Shown here: positions 36,204-46,285 of the stretch, piece after piece
Numbering within the stretch: position 1 is the stretch's first letter
Layout of the letters: every line of letters starts with the position of its first letter
DNA from: Sphingopyxis sp. TUF1
GTDB taxonomy: Bacteria; Pseudomonadota; Alphaproteobacteria; Sphingomonadales; Sphingomonadaceae
Length of the DNA: 64,000 nucleotides
NCBI RefSeq assembly: GCF_036687315.1
Contig: NZ_CP144683.1
Coordinates: 2,488,001-2,552,000 of the forward strand
Direction of reading: 5' to 3'
Made by a program: the position numbers and the translations under genes
Notes under the pieces: model-generated
What the model was told of the DNA's origin: nothing
Database searches by the model: none
The model's input: only the letters and a program-made list of their open reading frames with translations

Positions 36204-37496
36204 TCAGTTTCTATCCGCTTCCGCGGACGCGGGCGCAGCCAACGGCGCCGCGGCAGGCGGCACGGGCGACGGCTTGCCTTCATAGGCGGCAAGGCGGCGC
36301 AGCGCGTCGGCGCGGACATTCGCCCAGAACAGGGTGATGTCATAGACATGATAATTGTTGCCGGGCAGCACATAGCCCGCGACGACATAATCCTTCGCGA
36401 CGTCAGCATCGCCGATCATCAGAAAGCCGCGCGTGTCGTCGCATGTTGCTCCGATCCGCCCGGCGATCAGCGCGCCCGACTTGAACCCTTCGGTGGGTTT
36501 CAGCGTGCCGATATTGGCCTCGGCCGGCGCGGCTGTATCGGGAATACCGGTCAGCGGATTGGTGCAGAGCATCCGCGTGTTCGCGCGCGGGCGACCGTCG
36601 AAACCGATCGTGCCGTCATAGGCATCGGTGACCATCACGGGGTCGGCGGGATCGGCGAACGTGGCCCAGCTGACGATGCACCCCTTTTGATCAGGGGTCT
36701 GGCACGCCGGAAGGCCGAGCGCGGCGATGTCGGTGTCGAGGCTGACCGGCCAGCCGATGACATAGGCCGCGACGATGCGCTTCGCGAGCGGGGTGCCTGC
36801 AATCTTGGTGCGGAGCAGGGTGGTCAGGTGGAGCGCGCCCTGGCTGTGGCCCGCGAGGATGATCGGCTTGTCCTTTGGTTGTGCGGCGAGGAAGGCGTCG
36901 AACGCTTCCTCGACGTCGCGATACGCCGAATCGATCGCCTTGCCCGCGGTCACGCGGTCGGTCGCGAGGAAGGCGCCCAGCGTCGCCTGCCGATAGCGCG
37001 GCGCCCAGATCTCGCCGGCGTCGGCGAAAGCGCTCGCCATGCCCTGCACGAACAGGTTGGCGCGGTGGTCCGAATCGCGGTCGCTGAGCGGCGCGTTCCA
37101 GCTCGATCGGCTGTAATAGCTCGTTGGGTGGACAAAGAAGACCGCGGCGTCGCCCTTGGGGAAGGGGGCTTCCTCGGAAGTTTCGGCGGCCTGCGCGCGT
37201 GCGATCAGCGGCTGGGCGGCTTTGTTTTCGGGCGCATCGCCCGGCGTTTCGCTCCCGTCGGCGGCGGGACGCCACGCCGCGGGATTTTTCTCCATTCCCG
37301 GCCGCGCGAACCACATCGCGGGATCGTCATAGGCGTTCGGCGCGACCGCGGCCTGCGGCGTGAACTCGGCGCTGGGGACAAAGGCGGTGCGTGCGATCCA
37401 GCCGGGGAAAAGTTGATACACAACCCCCGCGCCCAGCAGGAGGAGAATGATCGCGGCAATGAAATAGAGAAATTTGCGGGCCAAAGGGGGCTCCAT
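36204..37496 (-). CDS. DUF3089 alpha/beta hydrolase-like protein
   Basis: 430 residues from ATG 37496. An N-terminal membrane anchor [20 protein letters not shown] is followed by FFVHPTSYYSRSSWNAP and the nucleophile elbow ILAGHSQGALHL (Ser). The protein ends in a low-complexity PVPPAAAPLAAPASAEA tail. DUF3089 proteins look like secreted or membrane-tethered lipases/esterases; the substrate is unknown. Same strand as trpG, but probably an independent function. Confidence 0.82.
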   Translation of the reverse strand: MEPPLARKFLYFIAAIILLLLGAGVVYQLFPGWIARTAFVPSAEFTPQAAVAPNAYDDPAMWFARPGMEKNPAAWRPAADGSETPGDAPENKAAQPLIARAQAAETSEEAPFPKGDAAVFFVHPTSYYSRSSWNAPLSDRDSDHRANLFVQGMASAFADAGEIWAPRYRQATLGAFLATDRVTAGKAIDSAYRDVEEAFDAFLAAQPKDKPIILAGHSQGALHLTTLLRTKIAGTPLAKRIVAAYVIGWPVSLDTDIAALGLPACQTPDQKGCIVSWATFADPADPVMVTDAYDGTIGFDGRPRANTRMLCTNPLTGIPDTAAPAEANIGTLKPTEGFKSGALIAGRIGATCDDTRGFLMIGDADVAKDYVVAGYVLPGNNYHVYDITLFWANVRADALRRLAAYEGKPSPVPPAAAPLAAPASAEADRN

Positions 37497-37528
37497 GGGA
37501 GGGGGAGAGGAATCCGTAACTTCATTAT

Positions 37529-37611
37529 CCGTTCGCATCGAGCGAAGTCGAGATGCCCGTCGGGCTGGGTTCGACGCCGACGGGTGTCTCGACTTCGCTC
37601 GACACGAACGG
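37529..37611. repeat. dispersed inverted repeat, family R4, copy e
   Basis: CCGTTCGCATCGAGCGAAGT with inverted partner ACTTCGCTCGACACGAACGG, about 83 bp. It occupies much of the 190-bp divergent gap between the DUF3089 and DUF4153 genes, an unusual position, since such copies are mostly at gene ends. Confidence 0.8.
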
Positions 37612-37686
37612 CAACGGGTTCGGTTCCTGTCAATCGTGCGCAGCTTTGACTTGCCGCGGGGTGCGAAACAAGCCCAGATGTGGGTC

Positions 37687-39462
37687 ATGACCGACGCAGC
37701 TGCAACCGGCGCCGCCGCCGATTCGCCCTCGATCCAGCCGCGCCCATCTGCGCGCCTCGACGACAGCGACCCGCCATGGCCGCTGCGTCCGTGGATCATG
37801 GCGGCGATCTGCGCGACGGCAGGGCTGATCTTCTACTTGCTCGTCGATCATCGTTATCAAGACGCTCTGGCGCCATGGCGCAGCGCGCTCGCCGCGGCGG
37901 TCGCGGTGGCGACACTGGTGTTCGCGCTGGGCGTTGAACTCCGCCGCTGGCACTGGGCGCTCGGCTTTGCGCTGCTGTGGGGTGCAATTCTGGGACTGAT
38001 CGCGTGGCAGACCGCGGCGTATAATCTGCAGGGCAATCCTGTCGAATGGCCCTTCTGGTCAGGGATGCTCGCGGTACTCGTCGCGACGCCCCTGTTCCAG
38101 ACGCGCCGCGACGTCGCGCCCGACTGGCGCTTCTGGAAACTTTGGCAAATGCCGTACGAGCGGCTGCACGGCCATGCGTGGACTGACGCGGTGATCGGTG
38201 CAGCGAGCCTGGCGTTCGTGGGGATTACCTTCCTGCTCATCGTGCTGATCGGTCAGATGTTCAAGCTGATCGGGATCAACCTGATCTTCGATCTTTTGAA
38301 CGACGAATGGTTCGGGTGGATGCTCGCGGGCGCGGCCTTCGGCGGCGCTGTCGGCTTGCTGCGCGAGCGCGACAAGCTCGTCGCCACGCTTCAGCGGCTG
38401 GTCATGATCGTGCTCGCGGTGCTGGCGCCGGTGCTGGCGGTCGCGCTCGTGCTGTTCCTGCTCTCGCTCGCGGGAACGGGGCTCCAGAAGCTGTGGGATT
38501 CGGGCTTTTCGACCGCGGCGCTTATGCTCGCGGCGGCGGCGTTCGCGGTGCTGCTCGCCAATGCCGTGATCGGCAACGGCCGCGACGACCGGGTGAACAA
38601 CCCGGCGCTGCGCTGGGCGGCGCCGGTCCTTGCCGTCGCGGTGCTGCCGCTTGCGGTCATTGCTGTCTATTCGATGGGGCTGCGGATCGGCCAATATGGC
38701 TGGACGCCCGAGCGCATATGGGGCGCCATCGCGGCGGTGATTGCACTCGCTTACGGTAGCGGCGGCCTGTGGGCGGTGGTGCGGGGGCGTCGCCATTTCG
38801 ACAACTGGCTGCGGCCGTTGCAGCAGGTTCTGGCGATCGGGCTGATGTTGTTCGCGCTCTTCCTCGCGCTGCCGATCGTCGATTTCGGGGCGATTTCGAC
38901 GCGCGACCAGCTTGCGCGGCTCAAATCAGGGGCAGTGTCTGCCGAACAGTTCGACTGGGCGGCGATGGCCTTCGATTTTGGACCGAGCGGGCGCGCGGCG
39001 TTGGCGGAGCTGGCACGTTCGCCCGACAAGACGCGCGCCGACGCGGCAAAGGCGGCGCTGGCGGCGAAGAATCGCTGGGATCTGTCGGGGCCGCAGGGGG
39101 CGGCGTTGCTCACGCCGCTTGCCGAACGGCTGCGCGTCGTTCCCACCAACCGCCCGTTGCCCGCCGCGGCGCTCGATCGCATCGCTGGCAGCTATATGTG
39201 CAGCCGGGCAAAGGCGTGCGCCGCTGTGTGGCTGGCCGATGACCGGGTCGGCGTGCTGGGGCAGAATGAGGTCGGCGAGGCGCTGAGCTTCGACGTGGTG
39301 ACGCAGGACGAGGCCGGGCGATGGATTGTCGGCGAACCGGCGAAGGCGGCGACGCGCGATCAGCCCAGCCTTGATCTGTCGAAAGCGCGGATCGAGATCG
39401 AGACGGTGCGGCAACGCCGGATCACTGTCGACGGCGTGCCGCAATCGGCGGCTTTCGATTAG
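37687..39462 (+). CDS. DUF4153 integral membrane protein
   Basis: 591 residues from ATG 37687. There are about 10-12 hydrophobic helices between residues 35 and 420, starting IMAAICATAGLIFYLLVDHRYQ. A soluble C-terminal part (about 430-591) includes IAGSYMCSRAKACAAVWLADDRVG. I place it in DUF4153 from the helix pattern and the WQMPYERLHGHAWTDAVIG region; function unknown. No nearby operon partner: gatC follows 65 bases later and is likely a separate unit. Confidence 0.72.
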   Translation: MTDAAATGAAADSPSIQPRPSARLDDSDPPWPLRPWIMAAICATAGLIFYLLVDHRYQDALAPWRSALAAAVAVATLVFALGVELRRWHWALGFALLWGAILGLIAWQTAAYNLQGNPVEWPFWSGMLAVLVATPLFQTRRDVAPDWRFWKLWQMPYERLHGHAWTDAVIGAASLAFVGITFLLIVLIGQMFKLIGINLIFDLLNDEWFGWMLAGAAFGGAVGLLRERDKLVATLQRLVMIVLAVLAPVLAVALVLFLLSLAGTGLQKLWDSGFSTAALMLAAAAFAVLLANAVIGNGRDDRVNNPALRWAAPVLAVAVLPLAVIAVYSMGLRIGQYGWTPERIWGAIAAVIALAYGSGGLWAVVRGRRHFDNWLRPLQQVLAIGLMLFALFLALPIVDFGAISTRDQLARLKSGAVSAEQFDWAAMAFDFGPSGRAALAELARSPDKTRADAAKAALAAKNRWDLSGPQGAALLTPLAERLRVVPTNRPLPAAALDRIAGSYMCSRAKACAAVWLADDRVGVLGQNEVGEALSFDVVTQDEAGRWIVGEPAKAATRDQPSLDLSKARIEIETVRQRRITVDGVPQSAAFD

Positions 39463-39527
39463 CCCCGGCTTGAAGCGCACGGGGCAGGGTGCTAGCGGCG
39501 CCTCTTCTCCCGCAAAGGCAGGACTCA

Positions 39528-39830
39528 ATGGCAATCGATCAGGCAACAGTGAGGAAAATCGCGTCGCTGGCGCGCATCGCGATCAGCGATGCCGAAGCCG
39601 CCGCGATGGAAGGCGAATTGAACGGCATCTTGGGCTGGGTTGAACAGCTTGGCGAGGTGGATGTGACCGGGGTCGAACCGATGACCGCGGTGATCCCAAA
39701 TACGCTCCGGCTGCGTGACGATATTGTCGATGCCGACCCGCTGACCGGCGGCAACCGCCGTGACGATGTGCTGGCCAACGCGCCGGCGGCGATGCACGGC
39801 TTCTTTGGTGTTCCCAAGGTGATCGAATAA
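39528..39830 (+). CDS. gatC: Asp-tRNA(Asn)/Glu-tRNA(Gln) amidotransferase subunit C
   Basis: 100 residues from ATG 39528: [38 protein letters not shown] and [25 protein letters not shown], the GatC fold that wraps the A-B interface. Its TAA shares one base with the gatA ATG (TAATG). Confidence 0.95.
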   Translation: MAIDQATVRKIASLARIAISDAEAAAMEGELNGILGWVEQLGEVDVTGVEPMTAVIPNTLRLRDDIVDADPLTGGNRRDDVLANAPAAMHGFFGVPKVIE

Positions 39831-41311
39831 TGAGCGAGTTGACCAACCTGACCGTCGCGCAGATCCGCGACGGGCACCGCGCGGGCGATTTCAGCGCCGT
39901 CGAAGTCGCTGAGGCTTTCAACGCCAATGTCGCGGGCGCGAAGGCACTCAATGCGTTTATCGTCGAGACGCCCGACCATGCGATTGCGGCAGCGAAGGTG
40001 GCCGACGCCGACCGCGCGGCGGGGACGCTCAAGCCGCTGTCGGGCGTGCCGATCGGAATGAAGGATCTGTTCTGCACCAATGGCGTGCAGACGACCGCGG
40101 CGAGCCATATGCTCGAAGGGTTCGTGCCGCGCTATGAATCGACGGTTTCGCAGAAATTGTGGGACGCGGGCGCGGGGATGCTGGGCAAGCTGAACCTCGA
40201 CCAGTTCGCGATGGGGTCGTCGAACGAGACGAGCTATTTCGGCAATGTGATTTCGCCGTGGCGGCGCAAGGATGGCGGCAATGCCGCGCTCGCGCCAGGC
40301 GGTTCGTCGGGCGGCAGCTCGTCGGCGATCGCGGCGCGGCTTTGCCCCGCGGCGACGGGGACCGACACCGGCGGCTCGATCCGCCAGCCCGCCGCCTTCA
40401 CCGGCATTTCGGGGATCAAGCCGACCTATGGCCGCTGCTCGCGTTGGGGAATCGTTGCCTTTGCAAGTTCGCTCGATCAGGCGGGGCCGATGGCGCGCGA
40501 CGTGCGTGACTGCGCGATCATGCTCGAGAATATGGCGGGCTTCGATCCGAAGGATGCGACGAGCCTTGACCTGCCCGTGCCCAATTGGGAAGCGGCTTTG
40601 TCGAGCGATCTTAAGGGCAAGACGGTCGGGATTCCCAAAGAATATCGCCTGGAGGGCATCGATCCCGAGATCGACGCGATGTGGGATGCGGGCATCGCGA
40701 TGCTGAAGGATGCGGGGGCCGCGGTCGTCGAGATCAGCCTGCCGCACACGAAGTACGCGTTGCCCGCTTACTATATCATCGCGCCCGCCGAGGCTTCGTC
40801 GAACCTCGCGCGCTATGACGGCGTGCGGTACGGGCTGCGCGACCTGCCCGACGGGGCGGGGTTGCAGGACATGTACGCCGCGACGCGCGCCGACGGTTTC
40901 GGGGCAGAGGTCAAGCGCCGCATCATGATCGGCACCTATGTGCTGTCGGCGGGCTTCTACGACGCCTATTATACGCAGGCGCAAAAGGTTCGAACGCTGA
41001 TCGCGCGCGATTTCGAGCAGGCTTTTGCGTCGTGCGATGTGATCCTCGCGCCGACCGCGCCGTCGGCGGCGTTCGGGCTCGGCGAGAAGATGGCCGATCC
41101 GCTGGCGATGTACCTCAACGACGTGTTCGCGGTGCCCGCGAGCCTCGCAGGCCTGCCCGCGATGTCGGTCCCCGCGGCGCTGAACCGCGAAGGACTGCCG
41201 CTCGGCTTGCAGATCATCGGCCAGGCGTTCGACGAGCAGGGTGTGCTGAACGCGGGTCTGGCGATCGAGGAACGCGCCGGCTTTACGGCGCGGGCGGAGA
41301 AGTGGTGGTAA
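39830..41311 (+). CDS. gatA: Asp-tRNA(Asn)/Glu-tRNA(Gln) amidotransferase subunit A
   Basis: 493-residue amidase-signature enzyme: catalytic Lys in [11 protein letters not shown] (about 77), cis-Ser/Ser in [15 protein letters not shown] and [18 protein letters not shown]. It hydrolyses glutamine and channels ammonia to GatB. Presence of gatCAB implies that Gln-tRNA (and possibly Asn-tRNA) is made by transamidation, consistent with gltX in the same window. Confidence 0.96.
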   Translation: MSELTNLTVAQIRDGHRAGDFSAVEVAEAFNANVAGAKALNAFIVETPDHAIAAAKVADADRAAGTLKPLSGVPIGMKDLFCTNGVQTTAASHMLEGFVPRYESTVSQKLWDAGAGMLGKLNLDQFAMGSSNETSYFGNVISPWRRKDGGNAALAPGGSSGGSSSAIAARLCPAATGTDTGGSIRQPAAFTGISGIKPTYGRCSRWGIVAFASSLDQAGPMARDVRDCAIMLENMAGFDPKDATSLDLPVPNWEAALSSDLKGKTVGIPKEYRLEGIDPEIDAMWDAGIAMLKDAGAAVVEISLPHTKYALPAYYIIAPAEASSNLARYDGVRYGLRDLPDGAGLQDMYAATRADGFGAEVKRRIMIGTYVLSAGFYDAYYTQAQKVRTLIARDFEQAFASCDVILAPTAPSAAFGLGEKMADPLAMYLNDVFAVPASLAGLPAMSVPAALNREGLPLGLQIIGQAFDEQGVLNAGLAIEERAGFTARAEKWW

Positions 41312-41320
41312 ATTAGCGGT

Positions 41321-41394
41321 GTGCTCCCGCGAAGGCGGGAGCCCAGAGCGGCCTCGCGCCGCCCCGCACTGGGTCCCCGCCTTCGCGGGGACAC
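41321..41394. repeat. palindromic intergenic repeat related to R2, in the gatA-gatB gap
   Basis: GTGCTCCCGCGAAGGCGGGA and CCCGCCTTCGCGGGGACAC bracket a roughly 35-base centre. Arms resemble R2 but are shorter and diverged. It sits inside the gatCAB operon, so transcription must read through. Confidence 0.65.
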
Positions 41395-41409
41395 ATGAAG
41401 GAACGGATG

Positions 41410-42876
41410 ATGTCTGATTATCGCATCAAGGGCGAAACCGGCGAGTGGGAGGTCGTGATCGGCCTTGAGGTCCATGCGCAGGTCACCTCCAACGCCAAGC
41501 TGTTTTCGGGCGCCGCGACGGCGTTCGGGGCCGAGCCGAACACGCAGGTGTCGCTGGTCGACGCCGCGATGCCGGGGATGCTGCCGGTGCCGAACCGCGA
41601 GTGCATCCGCCAGGCCGTGCGCACGGGCATGGCGATCGAGGCGCAGATCAACAAATGGTCGCGGTTCGACCGCAAGAATTATTTCTATGCCGACCTGCCG
41701 CAAGGTTACCAGATTTCGCAGCTTTATCATCCGCTTGTCGGCGAAGGTTCGCTGACGATCGCTGCCGATGAAAAGGCTGGGATTGCCACTGACAAGGTGA
41801 TCGGGATCGAGCGTATCCATGTCGAGCAGGACGCCGGCAAGCTGATGCACGACCAGCATCCGACGATGTCGTACGTCGACCTCAACCGCTCGGGGGTCGC
41901 GCTGATGGAGATCGTCTCGCGCCCCGACATGCGCTCGCCCGCCGAAGCCGGCGCCTATGTGCGCAAGCTGCGCTCGATCCTGCGCTATGTCGGCTCGTGC
42001 GACGGCAATATGGAAGAAGGCTCGATGCGCGCTGACGTCAACGTGTCGGTCCGCAAGCCTGGCGACGAATTCGGCACGCGCACCGAGACCAAGAACGTCA
42101 ATTCGGTACGCTTCGTGATGGCGGTGATCGAGGGCGAGGCGAAGCGCCAGGTCGCGCTGATCGAAAGCGGCGGCACCGTGGTGCAGGAAACGCGGCTGTA
42201 CGACCCCGACCGCAACGAGACGCGCTCGATGCGCTCGAAGGAAGATGCGCATGATTATCGTTACTTCCCCGATCCCGACCTGCTGCCGCTCGAACTCGAC
42301 GACGCGTTTCTGGCCGAGTGCCGCGAAAGCCTGCCCGAACTGCCCGACGCGAAGCGCGCGCGCTACCTGGCGGCGGGTATCAGCGCCTATAATGCCGATG
42401 TTCTGACCGCCGAGGTTGAGGCGGCGCGCTGGTTCGACGCGCTGCTCGACGCGGGGGCAAAGCCGGTGGCCGCGGCGAACTGGGTGACGAGCGAATTATT
42501 CGGCGCGCTTAATCGCATGGGCCGCGACATTTCGGACTCGCCGGTTTCGCCCGCGCAGGCGGCCGAGTTGCTCGGCCTCGTTGCCGACGGCACGATTTCG
42601 GGAACAATCGCTAAGCAGGTGTTCGAGAAGATGCTCGAAAGCGGTGACGGCGCGGCCGCCATCGTCGATCGCGAAGGGCTGAGGCAGACCAGCGATACCG
42701 GCGCGATCGAGGCCGAGATCGCCAAGGTTCTCTCCGCCAACGCCGACAAGGTCGAGCAGTATAAGGGCGGTAAGGAAGCACTGTTCGGCTTCTTCGTCGG
42801 CCAGACGATGAAGGCGATGCAGGGCAAGGCCAACCCGCAGGTCGTCAATGAGCTGTTGAAGAAGGCACTGGGCTGA
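41410..42876 (+). CDS. gatB: Asp-tRNA(Asn)/Glu-tRNA(Gln) amidotransferase subunit B
   Basis: 488 residues from ATG 41410, picked because AAGGA lies 7 bases upstream (ATG 41407 and 41395 are alternatives). Motifs: [56 protein letters not shown] and the [28 protein letters not shown] kinase-site region. A C-terminal GatB/YqeY helical domain binds the tRNA. It phosphorylates and amidates the misacylated tRNA. Confidence 0.96.
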   Translation: MSDYRIKGETGEWEVVIGLEVHAQVTSNAKLFSGAATAFGAEPNTQVSLVDAAMPGMLPVPNRECIRQAVRTGMAIEAQINKWSRFDRKNYFYADLPQGYQISQLYHPLVGEGSLTIAADEKAGIATDKVIGIERIHVEQDAGKLMHDQHPTMSYVDLNRSGVALMEIVSRPDMRSPAEAGAYVRKLRSILRYVGSCDGNMEEGSMRADVNVSVRKPGDEFGTRTETKNVNSVRFVMAVIEGEAKRQVALIESGGTVVQETRLYDPDRNETRSMRSKEDAHDYRYFPDPDLLPLELDDAFLAECRESLPELPDAKRARYLAAGISAYNADVLTAEVEAARWFDALLDAGAKPVAAANWVTSELFGALNRMGRDISDSPVSPAQAAELLGLVADGTISGTIAKQVFEKMLESGDGAAAIVDREGLRQTSDTGAIEAEIAKVLSANADKVEQYKGGKEALFGFFVGQTMKAMQGKANPQVVNELLKKALG

Positions 42877-42887
42877 GGTTGCGCGCG

Positions 42888-44219
42888 ATGTTTCGCGCAC
42901 TGCTGACCTTCTGGCTGCTCCTTGCCTGGGTCACACTCGCGCGCGCCGAGACGGTGGTTTTCACCGACGTCAACGTCGTGCCGATGGACACAGAGCGCGT
43001 GATTCCGCGCACGACGGTGATCGTCACCGACGGCGTGATCGCCAGCATCGGGATCAAGGCGAAGCTGCCGGCGGGAACGCCGGTCATCGACGGCAAGGGC
43101 GCGTGGCTGATTCCCGGCCTGGCCGACATGCACAATCATGTGACGAGCCGCGATGACCTGTCGCTGCTGCTCGCGAACGGCGTCACGACGATGCTCAACA
43201 TGGGCGAGGCGACGAACAGCTTTGCCGGGCGCACGCGGATCGCGGTGAACGAGGGCAAGGTGCCGGGCCCGCAAATCTTCACCGCGCTCGCGATCGATGG
43301 CAGCCCGCAATATGGGCATCTGGTCATCGCGACGGCGGAGGACGCGCGCGCAATCGTCGGGATTGCGAAGGCCAACGGCTACAGCTTTCTCAAAGTCTAT
43401 ACCAACTTGTCGGCCGAGGCTTTTGCGGCGCTCGCCGACGAAGCCAAGATGCAGGGGATCGGCGTCGTCGGGCATAATGTAAAAGCGGTCGGCCTTGCGA
43501 AGCAGCTGGCCGCGGGGCAGGCAATGATCGCGCATGTCGAGGAATTTTTCTACGGCTTCTTCCCAGATCCGCCCGCGGATGACCAGAATGCCCCGCCCGA
43601 CGAAGCGCGGATCGCCGATGCGATCGCGTTGGTGAAAGCGCACGGCGCATTCGTCACATCCGACCTGTTCACCTATCGCACGATCGCCGCGCAGTTTGGG
43701 AAGCCCGAAGTGGTGAAAGCCTATCTCGCGGCACCCGAGGCGCGCTATCTGTCGCCCGCCGACCGGATCGACTGGGCGCAGTCGGGCTATCAGAAAAAAG
43801 CGGTCGATCTGTCGCGGCGCGTGGCGTTCGAGGCACGCCTAGTGAAGGCGATGGCCGACGCCGGGGTTTCGCTGATCATCGGCGGCGATGCACCGGCGAT
43901 CCCGGGACTGGTGCCCGGATTTTCGCTGCATAGCGAGATTGACACGATGCTGGCGGCGGGGCTGACGCCCTGGCAGGCGCTGTCGGCGGCAACGCGCGCG
44001 CCGGGCGAGTTCATCGCCAAGACCGTTCCGGGAGCGTCGAAGTTCGGCATCATCGCCCCCGGCTATCGCGCCGACCTGTTGCTCGTCGCCGAAAATCCGC
44101 TGGCGAATCCGACGACGCTGCGCGCGCCGCTGGGCGTGATGGCCCGCGGCCGCTGGCACAACGCTGCGGCGTTGGCAGCGATGCTGGGCGACGTCGCGGC
44201 GTTGCGCTTGGGGCGATGA
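42888..44219 (+). CDS. secreted metal-dependent amidohydrolase
   Basis: 443 residues from ATG 42888 (GAGG nine bases upstream; a TTG nine bases earlier is weaker). The signal peptide is FRALLTFWLLLAWVTLARA. The amidohydrolase barrel has metal ligands HNH in GLADMHNHVTSRDD, Lys/His around FLKVYTNLS and GVVGHNVKA, and Asp in IIGGDAPAIPG. A C-terminal AEFIAKTVPGASKFGIIAPGYRADLLL-like segment completes the imidazolonepropionase-like fold. Substrate unknown. It follows gatB by 11 bases but is probably functionally unrelated. Confidence 0.84.
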   Translation: MFRALLTFWLLLAWVTLARAETVVFTDVNVVPMDTERVIPRTTVIVTDGVIASIGIKAKLPAGTPVIDGKGAWLIPGLADMHNHVTSRDDLSLLLANGVTTMLNMGEATNSFAGRTRIAVNEGKVPGPQIFTALAIDGSPQYGHLVIATAEDARAIVGIAKANGYSFLKVYTNLSAEAFAALADEAKMQGIGVVGHNVKAVGLAKQLAAGQAMIAHVEEFFYGFFPDPPADDQNAPPDEARIADAIALVKAHGAFVTSDLFTYRTIAAQFGKPEVVKAYLAAPEARYLSPADRIDWAQSGYQKKAVDLSRRVAFEARLVKAMADAGVSLIIGGDAPAIPGLVPGFSLHSEIDTMLAAGLTPWQALSAATRAPGEFIAKTVPGASKFGIIAPGYRADLLLVAENPLANPTTLRAPLGVMARGRWHNAAALAAMLGDVAALRLGR

Positions 44220-44260
44220 ATTTAGTTCAAAAGTGGATCAAATTTTTCGGCACGATACAC

Positions 44261-44294
44261 CCTCAGTTTATTTTTTTTCTTGCGGCGTCTGAGG
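44261..44294 (+). terminator. possible terminator after the amidohydrolase
   Basis: CCTCAG and CTGAGG arms, 22 bases apart around a T-rich loop, are followed by CTTTTTAC. The stem is short, so termination is possible but not certain. A further GGGAAG-ATTG-CTTCCC hairpin lies at 44324-44339, just upstream of the next gene. Confidence 0.4.
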
Positions 44295-44368
44295 CTTTTT
44301 ACGATGCATTCACTTGGGGGATAGGGAAGATTGCTTCCCGATTCTGAAATATCCGGGGGGGTTCGGGG

Positions 44369-45112
44369 ATGCTGAATAAATGGCTGACAGCCGCCGTTCT
44401 GACGGTTTCATTTCTTATTGCGCTGCCAATAGCGTATGGGCAAGAAAAAGGCGCTGTGCGCGAGGGCTTTTCGGCGGAAACGCTGAAGGGAAAAAAGATA
44501 CTGCTATTTCGCCCATCGGTTTGGGTGGGGGAACAATCGACCGGGGGAATCGGCGAACCCAACGCCGACTGGACCGCGCAGGCACGTGAGTTTCTGAACG
44601 CCGAACTGGCACGGCGTCAGGTCGAATTCACCAACGAATTGATCGTCGAGCCCGATCTGGTCGGCGAAGACGCGAAACTGTTTTCCGAGCATCGCGCCCT
44701 GTTCAATTCGGTCGCCAATTCGGTAGTGAATTATCAGTTCTTTCCGGGAAACAGGCTTCCGACCCGTAAGAACAAGGCCTTTGACTGGACACTTGGCGAA
44801 GGGACCAAGGCGATTGCCGAGCGTACCGGCGCACAATACGGTCTGTTTGTCCGAACCGAGGATCAATATGGCTCGTTCGGCCGAAAGATGTTCCAGGTTC
44901 TTGCTATTGGTTTGGTCGGCGCAGGCGTGAGTTCGGGGAAGCATGTTGGCTATGCCGGGCTTGTCGATCTGCAGAGCGGCGAGTTAGTGTGGCTGAACGC
45001 TGACGAACGGATGGGCGGCGACGTTCGGACCGAAGAGGGCATGCAAAAACGTGTCGGCCAATTGCTGGAGGATTTTCCGGGCCTGAAGCCGGTCGTGACG
45101 GCCGCCAAATGA
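44369..45112 (+). CDS. hypothetical secreted protein, first gene of an M48 protease cluster
   Basis: 247 residues. The signal peptide is MLNKWLTAAVLTVSFLIALP, cleaved near YGQ. The mature part has KKILLFRPSVWVGEQSTGG, a central helix-rich region and VGYAGLVDLQSGELVWLNADER. I recognise no named family; the LLFRP...GYAGLVDL plan suggests a periplasmic or outer-membrane-associated beta protein. It overlaps the protease start by four bases, so the two are coupled. Confidence 0.65.
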   Translation: MLNKWLTAAVLTVSFLIALPIAYGQEKGAVREGFSAETLKGKKILLFRPSVWVGEQSTGGIGEPNADWTAQAREFLNAELARRQVEFTNELIVEPDLVGEDAKLFSEHRALFNSVANSVVNYQFFPGNRLPTRKNKAFDWTLGEGTKAIAERTGAQYGLFVRTEDQYGSFGRKMFQVLAIGLVGAGVSSGKHVGYAGLVDLQSGELVWLNADERMGGDVRTEEGMQKRVGQLLEDFPGLKPVVTAAK

Positions 45113-46284
45113 CGGTCCGGGCGATACTGGCGGCGTGGCTGCTGACGGCGGGACTTGGCCCAGCATCCGCGAAAAATGCGCAGTTCGAACGGCCGACTTA
45201 TGCCGGCGCCTATGAGCCACAGGGTGTCGATGAGCGCGGCCTTTGGATGCAAGTTGACGAGTTCGAGCGGTCCTTTCGCGACTCTCCTCTGGTCATCCGC
45301 GACGAACGGCTCACGAAATATGTAAAGAGCGTCTTGTGCAAGGCGGTGGGGGGTGACCGCTGCGATGCCACGCGCATCTACGTCGTGCAGGACAAGCTTT
45401 TCAACGCCGGCATGTACCCCAACGGCTTCATGGTCGTGAACACGGGGTTGCTCGCACGCGTCTATTCCGAGGCGGAATTGGCTACGATACTCGGGCATGA
45501 GTTCGCGCATTTTGAACTGCGACACAGCCTCAACGGTTTCAAGGAACAACGAAAGGGCAGCGATGCGATGGCGTGGCTGGGCCTCGTCGGAGCGGCCGCG
45601 ACGCAAGGCGCGTCTTTTGCCCAGACGGGAATCCTGTTTGGATTTTTCGGTTTCAAGCGGGCACAGGAGACCGAGGCGGATATTCTTTCTACAGAATATA
45701 TTCGCGCTTCCGCCTATCCACTTCGAGCGTCGGTCGTGTGGAAGCGGTTGATGGAGGAAGAGACCGCGCTGCGCGAAGAGCGTAAGCAGCGCAGGATCAA
45801 GCGGCAAAACCCGGGACCGATCGATACGCACCCCACCGATCTGCAGCGTTTCACCTATTTTGCGGCGATCGAGAGCGAGCCCGGGGCGCTGGAGGGCGAC
45901 GACGGGGCTGCGGCCTATCGCGAAGAGACGACGCGGGTTTTGCCGGCGCTGTTCGATAGCCTGGTCAAAGGCAATGAATTTGCGGCCGTCGACTATGTCA
46001 TTCAGAGCCGGGCTCAGGCGCTTGGCTGGGACGGCTTGCTGCTCCATGCCCGCGGCGAACTCTACCGTTTGCGTGGCAATCCGCGCGACTTAGTAACGGC
46101 GCGGCAGTTCTACGAACAGGCAATCGCGACAGGTTCGGCGCCAGCCGAGGCGTGGCGCGGCGCCGGTCTGACGGCAATTCGCGGTGGTGATAGCGTAGCC
46201 GGCAAGGCGGCGCTGCAGGAATATCTGGTTCGAATGCCGAAGGCGTCAGACGCCACGGCGATGCAAATGCTGTTGGAGAATTGA
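45109..46284 (+). CDS. secreted M48 family zinc metalloprotease
   Basis: 391 residues. A signal peptide ends near ASA. The catalytic domain carries HEFAH (ATILGHEFAHFELRHSL, about 128-132) and third zinc ligand Glu in AQETEADILS, matching peptidase M48 (HtpX/BepA type). The C-terminal part has helical TPR-like repeats (residues about 290-385). By analogy with BepA it may police outer-membrane assembly; this is inference. It overlaps the upstream secreted gene, and the next secreted gene begins 1 base after its stop. Confidence 0.86.
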   Translation: MTVRAILAAWLLTAGLGPASAKNAQFERPTYAGAYEPQGVDERGLWMQVDEFERSFRDSPLVIRDERLTKYVKSVLCKAVGGDRCDATRIYVVQDKLFNAGMYPNGFMVVNTGLLARVYSEAELATILGHEFAHFELRHSLNGFKEQRKGSDAMAWLGLVGAAATQGASFAQTGILFGFFGFKRAQETEADILSTEYIRASAYPLRASVVWKRLMEEETALREERKQRRIKRQNPGPIDTHPTDLQRFTYFAAIESEPGALEGDDGAAAYREETTRVLPALFDSLVKGNEFAAVDYVIQSRAQALGWDGLLLHARGELYRLRGNPRDLVTARQFYEQAIATGSAPAEAWRGAGLTAIRGGDSVAGKAALQEYLVRMPKASDATAMQMLLEN

Positions 46285-46285
46285 T

